41,313 nt of DNA, taken from positions 1 through 41,313 of IMG/VR virus record IMGVR_UViG_3300037119_001263; one strand, written 5' to 3'. This DNA is from a virus. Positions within the stretch are counted from its first letter, which is position 1, and the number at the start of each line of letters is the position of its first letter. A program made the position numbers and the translations under genes. Positions 37,643 to 41,313 of the stretch are shown one piece after another. The notes beneath the pieces are model-generated. The model was not told the origin of the DNA and made no database searches. It saw only the letters and a program-made list of their open reading frames with translations.

Positions 37643-37890
37643 CCCTCGATCAGATCAAGACCGCAGTCAAAGCTGGGAAGACCGTGCATTGGGTAACCGA
37701 AGGCTACCGAGTGATCAAAGGCAAGGGCAAAGATAATTGGCTAGTCGTGTTTGATGACAACAACCATTGCATCGGCCTGACATGGCAGGACGGCATAACC
37801 ATGAATGGCAAAGAAGATGAATTCTTCATTGCTGGTTCCCGCACCCAAGCCGAAATCGATCGCTTGGCAAAAGCGCGAAGGGGCTGGTGA
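37639..37890 (+). CDS. Small early protein, unknown
   Basis: The product has 83 residues starting MTLDQIKTAVKAGKTVHWVT. One small alpha/beta domain is suggested: a helix, strands (NWLVVFDDNNHCIGLTW), an acidic loop and a helix at the end (QAEIDRLAKARRG). I have seen this N-terminal pattern (IKxAVxxGKxVHW) in small phage proteins without known function. ATGA overlap with the upstream gene. Confidence 0.72.
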   Translation: MTLDQIKTAVKAGKTVHWVTEGYRVIKGKGKDNWLVVFDDNNHCIGLTWQDGITMNGKEDEFFIAGSRTQAEIDRLAKARRGW

Positions 37891-37891
37891 C

Positions 37892-38119
37892 ATGACCCCC
37901 GAACAAGCCTGGACGCGCGTCCGCCGGATCGCCTTTGAGTTGGAGCGCGCCGACTACGGCATGGGCATGCCGCGCGACTATCGGCGCGTGCTCGAATTGC
38001 GCGCGGCATTGGAGCAGGCCCGCAAGGATGCCGCTGCGGCCGAAGCCGCCGCCAACGATAACACCCGCAATGACGGCTACGACATCCTGTCGGATGGCTT
38101 CGAGGAGCTGCAGCCATGA
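37892..38119 (+). CDS. Small helical early protein
   Basis: The product has 75 residues starting MTPEQAWTRVRRIAFELERA. Two basic/acidic helices (ELRAALEQARKDAAAAEAAA) and a short acidic end. The in-frame ATG at 37805 lies inside the previous gene and is not used. It is followed by an ATGA overlap with an exported protein gene. Not recognised. Confidence 0.68.
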   Translation: MTPEQAWTRVRRIAFELERADYGMGMPRDYRRVLELRAALEQARKDAAAAEAAANDNTRNDGYDILSDGFEELQP

Positions 38120-38433
38120 GAACCCTCATCCTCGCGGCCTTGGCCGTTGCAGTCATCACGCCGGCGGCAGCACAGCAACCAGCGCCCGGATGGTTCCCCA
38201 CCGGGGAATGGCAGTGCGGTCCCTATGTGCGGATCATCACGTCGACCGATGGCAACATGGGCGTGAACTTCGAAGTCATCGGCGCATGGTTCAATAACAA
38301 CTACACCTTCCGCCGAGGACAGTTGTTTTACAACGGGATCCCATGCGGTGCGATCGGCCGCCCGTTCGGCTTTGGCGAACCCCCGCGCCGGAAGGCCCGG
38401 CTCGTTGAGGAGCCGCCGGAGGAAGACAAATGA
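38116..38433 (+). CDS. Exported protein of the early operon
   Basis: The product has 105 residues. MRTLILAALAVAVITPAAAQ is a signal peptide cut after AAA. The mature part has two Cys (EWQCGP and GIPCGA) and beta-like aromatic strands (FEVIGAWFNNNYTFRRGQLF), then a charged tail ending PPEEDK. It should fold in the periplasm with one disulfide. An exported early protein may alter the host envelope, for example against further infection; this is a guess. Translation is linked by ATGA on both sides. Confidence 0.7.
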   Translation: MRTLILAALAVAVITPAAAQQPAPGWFPTGEWQCGPYVRIITSTDGNMGVNFEVIGAWFNNNYTFRRGQLFYNGIPCGAIGRPFGFGEPPRRKARLVEEPPEEDK

Positions 38434-38624
38434 GAACCAATGACATCGTTCTGCGACAGGTGTTCCCCCCGATCCCCGACCACAACTTTGATTGGGCCTG
38501 CTGGCACGACGGCTTGGAGGAGGGACATATCGGCTACGGCGCCACCCCAATTGAAGCCGCGGTTGATCTCGCCCGCCTCGATCGGGAGCGCGCCGAAGCC
38601 GAGGAACCGGAGGAAGACAAATGA
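38430..38624 (+). CDS. Small conserved phage protein
   Basis: The product has 64 residues starting MRTNDIVLRQVFPPIPDHNF. The sequence DWACWHDGLEEGHIGYGATP, then IEAAVDLARL, matches a common small phage protein type (DWxAxxDGxEEgxxGxGxTxxEAxxDL). Function unknown. Its end EPEEDK and the bases there (GGAGGAAGACAAATGA) repeat the end of the previous gene and carry the ribosome site for the next gene. Confidence 0.72.
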   Translation: MRTNDIVLRQVFPPIPDHNFDWACWHDGLEEGHIGYGATPIEAAVDLARLDRERAEAEEPEEDK

Positions 38625-39283
38625 CCTACGAAGCCCAGAACGTGGCGCTACGAAACCAAGCACTTTCCGAGCGCCTCGCTCCCTCCATACCCATGCAGAG
38701 ACAAATGAACACATCCGAGCAAATTAACGAGTTGGCCGCTGCCTTGGCTCAGGCACAGGGCATGATGGAAAATGCCATCATGAACCGGATTAATCCGCAT
38801 TTTAAGTCAAAATATGCCGATCTCGCCGCCATCTTCGATGCCGCGCGCAAGCCGTTGTCGGCCAATGGCCTCGCCATCGTCCAGACCATTGGCGACGGTG
38901 TGTTGCATACGCGGCTGTTGCATACATCCGGCCAATGGATCGCCAGTGAGCACCCGATACCGATGTCCGGACGACCGCAAGAGATCGGCTCCGCACTAAC
39001 CTACGCGCGCCGTTATTCGCTGTCTGCCCTGATCGGCATTGCCGCCGATGAAGATGACGATGCAACCGGGGCAGAAAAGGCGCACAAGGCCAACGGGCCC
39101 AAGCCGCCCGAGCGGCTGGCCGATGCAGCGATCAGTGAGTTGGAAAACGCTATCGAAGATAGCGGGCGAACCCTCGAATGGTTCTGCAAATTTGCCCGCA
39201 TTAACCTAGTGTCAGACCTAGCCCCTGAGCGTTTCGACTCCGCGCTGGCCTACGTCAAGAAGCTGCCCAAGGTGGAGCCGTGA
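38621..39283 (+). CDS. ERF-family single-strand annealing protein
   Basis: The product has 220 residues from ATG 38621 (GGAGG 8 bases upstream, ATGA overlap); an internal ATG at 38705 could also serve. The ERF core is clear: MENAIMNRINPHFKSKYADL and AAIFDAARKPLSANGLAIVQ, then GSALTYARRYSLSALIGIAA and DEDDDA. ERF proteins anneal complementary single strands and support circularisation and recombination of phage DNA. The YqaJ exonuclease encoded four genes later would supply single-stranded ends. The C-terminal domain (from about 150) is variable and helical. Confidence 0.88.
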   Translation: MTYEAQNVALRNQALSERLAPSIPMQRQMNTSEQINELAAALAQAQGMMENAIMNRINPHFKSKYADLAAIFDAARKPLSANGLAIVQTIGDGVLHTRLLHTSGQWIASEHPIPMSGRPQEIGSALTYARRYSLSALIGIAADEDDDATGAEKAHKANGPKPPERLADAAISELENAIEDSGRTLEWFCKFARINLVSDLAPERFDSALAYVKKLPKVEP

Positions 39284-39606
39284 CCGTGCCGCAGGATGGC
39301 AAGCGGTTGCCTGACGACACGCCGCTGTCGGATGTGGTCCTAACGGGCCGCGCCAGAAATGTCTGCCGGTACCCCGAGCCCGAGATCACGACCGTAGGGC
39401 AATTGCGGAAGATGACCGATTTCGAACTGATATGCCGCGCCAACTGCGGAAAGATGACCCTATTGGAACTGCGCCTCCTCACCGGACAATGGCAACCCGG
39501 TAAGCGTCAACAATCTGATGTGACGCTAAAGGCAAGATGGGTCAGTGCCGTCGCTGCTGGCATGTGCGAATGTTCCTTTGAGGAATGGAAGAATGTCCCA
39601 GTGTGA
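39280..39606 (+). CDS. RNA polymerase alpha C-terminal-domain-like protein
   Basis: The product has 108 residues from GTG (GTGA overlap with the ERF gene). Residues 14-70 line up by eye with the E. coli alpha CTD: PLSDVVLTGRARNVC against the segment with R265 and N268 (here R24, N27), ITTVGQLRKMTDFEL, then ANCGKMTLLEL, where G57 matches G296. These are the residues that contact promoter UP elements. The protein may bind DNA or compete with or replace the host alpha CTD. The C-terminal 35 residues are unrelated. The alternative is a simple helix-hairpin-helix DNA-binding protein. Confidence 0.65.
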   Translation: MTVPQDGKRLPDDTPLSDVVLTGRARNVCRYPEPEITTVGQLRKMTDFELICRANCGKMTLLELRLLTGQWQPGKRQQSDVTLKARWVSAVAAGMCECSFEEWKNVPV

Positions 39607-39790
39607 ACGATGCAAGTGTAGTCCTAATCGCATGTTCATTGAAACGGCGGCCAATCAGTCGCCCCGCTACTTCTGCGCGGTTTGCGTGATCAGCATCGCG
39701 GCCGGCTATGTCTGCAAGGCACAGATGCGCAAGGTGCAGGAACGCGAACGCAGGGCCCGCCGCCACACCGCACTGGAGGTCACACAATGA
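39593..39790 (+). CDS. Small zinc-finger-like protein
   Basis: The product has 65 residues starting MSQCERCKCSPNRMFIETAA. Cys pairs (CERCKC and, after 33 residues, CAVC) could bind one zinc ion. The C-terminus is a basic helix (AQMRKVQERERRARRHTALE). Such small zinc proteins in early operons often bind nucleic acid or host proteins. It overlaps the previous gene by 14 bases and the next by ATGA. Not identified further. Confidence 0.68.
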   Translation: MSQCERCKCSPNRMFIETAANQSPRYFCAVCVISIAAGYVCKAQMRKVQERERRARRHTALEVTQ

Positions 39791-39960
39791 ACTATGTTGT
39801 GATAGCCCTCGCCTACGGCGACGGTGATGACCCCGGTCTGAATGTTTATTCCGTCAGATTTTTCACCCAACAAGCAGCAATAGAAGCCACTGACTGGTTA
39901 AACTCCATTGCAAGCATTTCCGAAGCAAAACTATTCGTTGATGCGTCCGAGGAACGATGA
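39787..39960 (+). CDS. 57-residue early protein, unknown
   Basis: It begins MNYVVIALAYGDGDDPGLNV and continues with a strand (YSVRFFTQQAAIEATDWLNS) and a helix. The layout looks like a small alpha/beta fold. ATGA overlaps on both sides (39787 and 39957) support it as a real gene despite its size. No domain recognised. Confidence 0.68.
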   Translation: MNYVVIALAYGDGDDPGLNVYSVRFFTQQAAIEATDWLNSIASISEAKLFVDASEER

Positions 39961-40592
39961 CAATGCAGCAGGGCAGTGAAGAATGGAAACAAGCCCGCTG
40001 CGGGCGGGTGACGGCATCGCGAGTACATGACATCGTGGCCGTCACCCGTTCCGGAGGCTATACGTCAGGCCGAAAAAACTACATGGCCGATCTGGTGATC
40101 GAGCGGCTTACTGGCCAACCGGCGCCATCATATCAGAGCGCCGCCATGCAATACGGCATCGCCACCGAGCCCGAGGCGCGGTTTGCCTATGCTCTCCGTA
40201 CCGGCGCCGAAATCACTGAGGTGGGGTTTGTCCCCCATCCTACCATTGCCATGGCCGGTTGCTCGCCTGATGGCCTCGTCGGCAATGATGGCTTGGTCGA
40301 GATCAAATGCCCCAACACTGCAACCATGATCGAGGTGCTGTTGGGCGGCAAGCCTGATGTTGCCTACGCCACCCAATGCCATTTCCAGATGTCCTGCACC
40401 GGCCGGCAATGGTGCGATCTGGTCACCTTCGACAACCGCCTGCCACTCGGCATGCAGGTGCACATCTTCCGCATTCACCGCGACGATAAGATCATCGCCA
40501 AATTCGATCTTGAGGTAGAGCAATTCCTAATCGACCTTGATGCCACCGTCGATCTGCTGCGCAAGCGATACCTGCAGGAGGCGGCAGCATGA
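39957..40592 (+). CDS. YqaJ-type (lambda-exonuclease-like) recombination exonuclease
   Basis: The product has 211 residues. The family pattern is present: QGSEEWKQARCGRVTASRVH near the start, then YGIATEPEARFAYA with a conserved Glu, and AGCSPDGLVG with D105 followed by E115-I-K117 in VEIKCP as the metal-binding D...ExK site. A QCHFQMSCTGRQWCDLVTFD segment follows. It would degrade one strand from double-stranded ends and load the ERF protein on the product. All active-site residues look intact. Start and end overlap neighbours as ATGA. Confidence 0.9.
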   Translation: MTMQQGSEEWKQARCGRVTASRVHDIVAVTRSGGYTSGRKNYMADLVIERLTGQPAPSYQSAAMQYGIATEPEARFAYALRTGAEITEVGFVPHPTIAMAGCSPDGLVGNDGLVEIKCPNTATMIEVLLGGKPDVAYATQCHFQMSCTGRQWCDLVTFDNRLPLGMQVHIFRIHRDDKIIAKFDLEVEQFLIDLDATVDLLRKRYLQEAAA

Positions 40593-40783
40593 AATACCAG
40601 CGCAAGCACCGGTTACCGGTTGGCTATGAGCTAACCAAGGAACTGGAAAAAACCAGAAACTTCACAGCGAAGCCGTGGCAGAAAAAGGCGGTAAGCGCGA
40701 GAGGTCAGGGGGCTAGCATTCTGAAGCAGTGGGGCCTGCGTCGATCCCGCAAACCCGTAACCTTGGCAAAGCCAAAGCCATGA
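40589..40783 (+). CDS. Small basic protein
   Basis: The product has 64 residues starting MKYQRKHRLPVGYELTKELE. It is strongly basic (Lys/Arg nearly a quarter), with a tail RRSRKPVTLAKPKP. Binding to nucleic acid is possible from charge only. It is coupled by ATGA to the exonuclease and to the next gene. No family recognised. Confidence 0.65.
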   Translation: MKYQRKHRLPVGYELTKELEKTRNFTAKPWQKKAVSARGQGASILKQWGLRRSRKPVTLAKPKP

Positions 40784-41022
40784 CACAGCTTCGCGACGAT
40801 CTGCACCGCCGCATTACCGAGCGCCATAACCAATGGCACAACGATAGCGTCGACCTTTACCAGATGGCCGGCCTGCGCGCACACCACCTCGCACAAGACG
40901 TGTTCACCATCCTGATGGTGGAGATTGTCGGCTATTGCTTCCGCTTCAATCTGGAACCGGAGGAAATTGCCGACGCCATCCAAACGGCTTTGATGGTCAT
41001 GAAAAAGGAACGCGAGCAATGA
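40780..41022 (+). CDS. Small helical early protein
   Basis: The product has 80 residues starting MTQLRDDLHRRITERHNQWH. Helical with an aromatic centre (TILMVEIVGYCFRFNLEPEE) and a basic end (MVMKKEREQ). No membrane segment long enough. The upstream ATG at 40729 is rejected because it lies in the previous gene. Coupled by ATGA on both sides. Function unknown. Confidence 0.68.
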   Translation: MTQLRDDLHRRITERHNQWHNDSVDLYQMAGLRAHHLAQDVFTILMVEIVGYCFRFNLEPEEIADAIQTALMVMKKEREQ

Positions 41023-41313
41023 GCGCCCCGCCACCAGTTTATTTCACATGGAACGGCGAGGCGATGGAGCCCATCGGGCGGTTCTCGCGGCTGGCCGAAC
41101 GCACGTTCACTTCGGGCCACGCCTATCGCATGATCGTGGAGGAAGAGCGCAGCGGCGCTAGCCATCGGCAATATATGGCGGCGGTGCATGAAGCATGGAT
41201 GCAACTGCCCGAGCCGTGGGATATTGCATTTCCCACCGAGGATCACTTGCGGAAATATGCGATGATCCGCACTGGCTTTTGCACCATCACCAAGGTGGTT
41301 GGCAACAAGCGCG
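41019..41313 (+). CDS. Conserved phage protein, N-terminal part (continues at the left end)
   Basis: The gene starts at ATG 41019, overlapping the previous stop, and runs off the window; its remaining part is at 3-296. It begins MSAPPPVYFTWNGEAMEPIG and then RLAERTFTSGHAYRMIVEEE and SGASHRQYMAAVHEAWMQLP. That N-terminal pattern (SHRQYxAxxHEAWxxLPE) is a conserved feature of an early phage protein with unknown function, usually near recombination genes. The whole protein has about 160 residues. Confidence 0.82.
   Translation, partial: MSAPPPVYFTWNGEAMEPIGRFSRLAERTFTSGHAYRMIVEEERSGASHRQYMAAVHEAWMQLPEPWDIAFPTEDHLRKYAMIRTGFCTITKVVGNKR
41207..41313. repeat. Right copy of the 107-bp terminal overlap
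   Basis: It is identical to bases 2-108 and joins the two parts of one gene in frame. This supports a circular map of about 41.2 kb. Confidence 0.9.

Noticed and set aside
2-41313. True direct terminal repeats of a linear genome
   Set aside because: The 107-base identity lies within one gene that reads through the junction, which fits assembly overlap of a circular map better; cannot be fully excluded.
1-41313. CRISPR array, diversity-generating retroelement or insertion sequence
   Set aside because: No regularly spaced repeats, no reverse transcriptase and no transposase seen on either strand.

Overview
The window is one complete phage genome of about 41.2 kb, assembled as a circle. Bases 2-108 reappear exactly as 41207-41313, and one gene runs across that junction. 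The base composition is GC-rich. The gene set matches short-tailed (podovirus-like) phages with P22-like heads and tails: a P22-size portal with a coiled-coil tail, scaffold, DUF4043/N4 gp56-like coat protein, gp4-like adaptor, gp10-like hub, and a cluster of probable ejection proteins. Gene style suggests an alphaproteobacterial (Rhizobiales) host; this is inferred from remembered family resemblance, not from a search. I see no integrase, DNA polymerase, RNA polymerase or tRNA gene.

Two divergent transcription blocks start near 37.1 kb. The rightward early block (37151 to the end, then across the circle join to 938) holds many small proteins, an ERF-type annealing protein with a YqaJ-type exonuclease, a free-standing domain resembling the RNA polymerase alpha C-terminal domain, an HNH nuclease and a small membrane protein. 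The leftward block begins with a Cro-like helix-turn-helix gene (36790-37095). It continues through a probable origin region (about 36160-36295), a Vsr/DUF559-like nuclease, a replication-organiser-like gene and several hypothetical genes down to 33.7 kb. A 480-base non-coding stretch and a group of small or accessory genes follow (29.4-33.3 kb).

From about 30 kb down to 939 everything except one HNH gene is on the minus strand and forms the late module. In order these are: a 1679-residue repeat-rich protein with a degenerate M15 peptidase-like domain, small terminase-like protein, Gly-rich protein, large terminase, a 49-residue coiled coil, portal, a small beta protein, a beta-helix protein, scaffold, major capsid protein, decoration candidate, adaptor, hub, tail fibres, GNAT-like protein, three ejection-type proteins, then two membrane proteins and an amidase endolysin. 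Most genes are joined by ATGA/GTGA overlaps, so translation is probably coupled throughout.

The most interesting signals are as follows. (1) Four promoters (30.06, 31.67, 37.11 and 37.36 kb) share a TTGACG -35 box and a 13-bp inverted repeat, CCAC-N5-GTGG or close, inside the spacer; they lie ahead of the repressor-like gene, the early operon and the late/accessory operons, which suggests one regulator controls all blocks. (2) Three neighbouring proteins of different type end in the same C-terminal tag, IGRQSY or IGRQIYGG. (3) A textbook intrinsic terminator lies inside the portal coding sequence. (4) A 374-nt same-strand overlap joins two replication-region reading frames. (5) Several peptides shorter than 60 residues are encoded, including a 49-residue exported four-Cys peptide and coupled single-pass membrane peptides.
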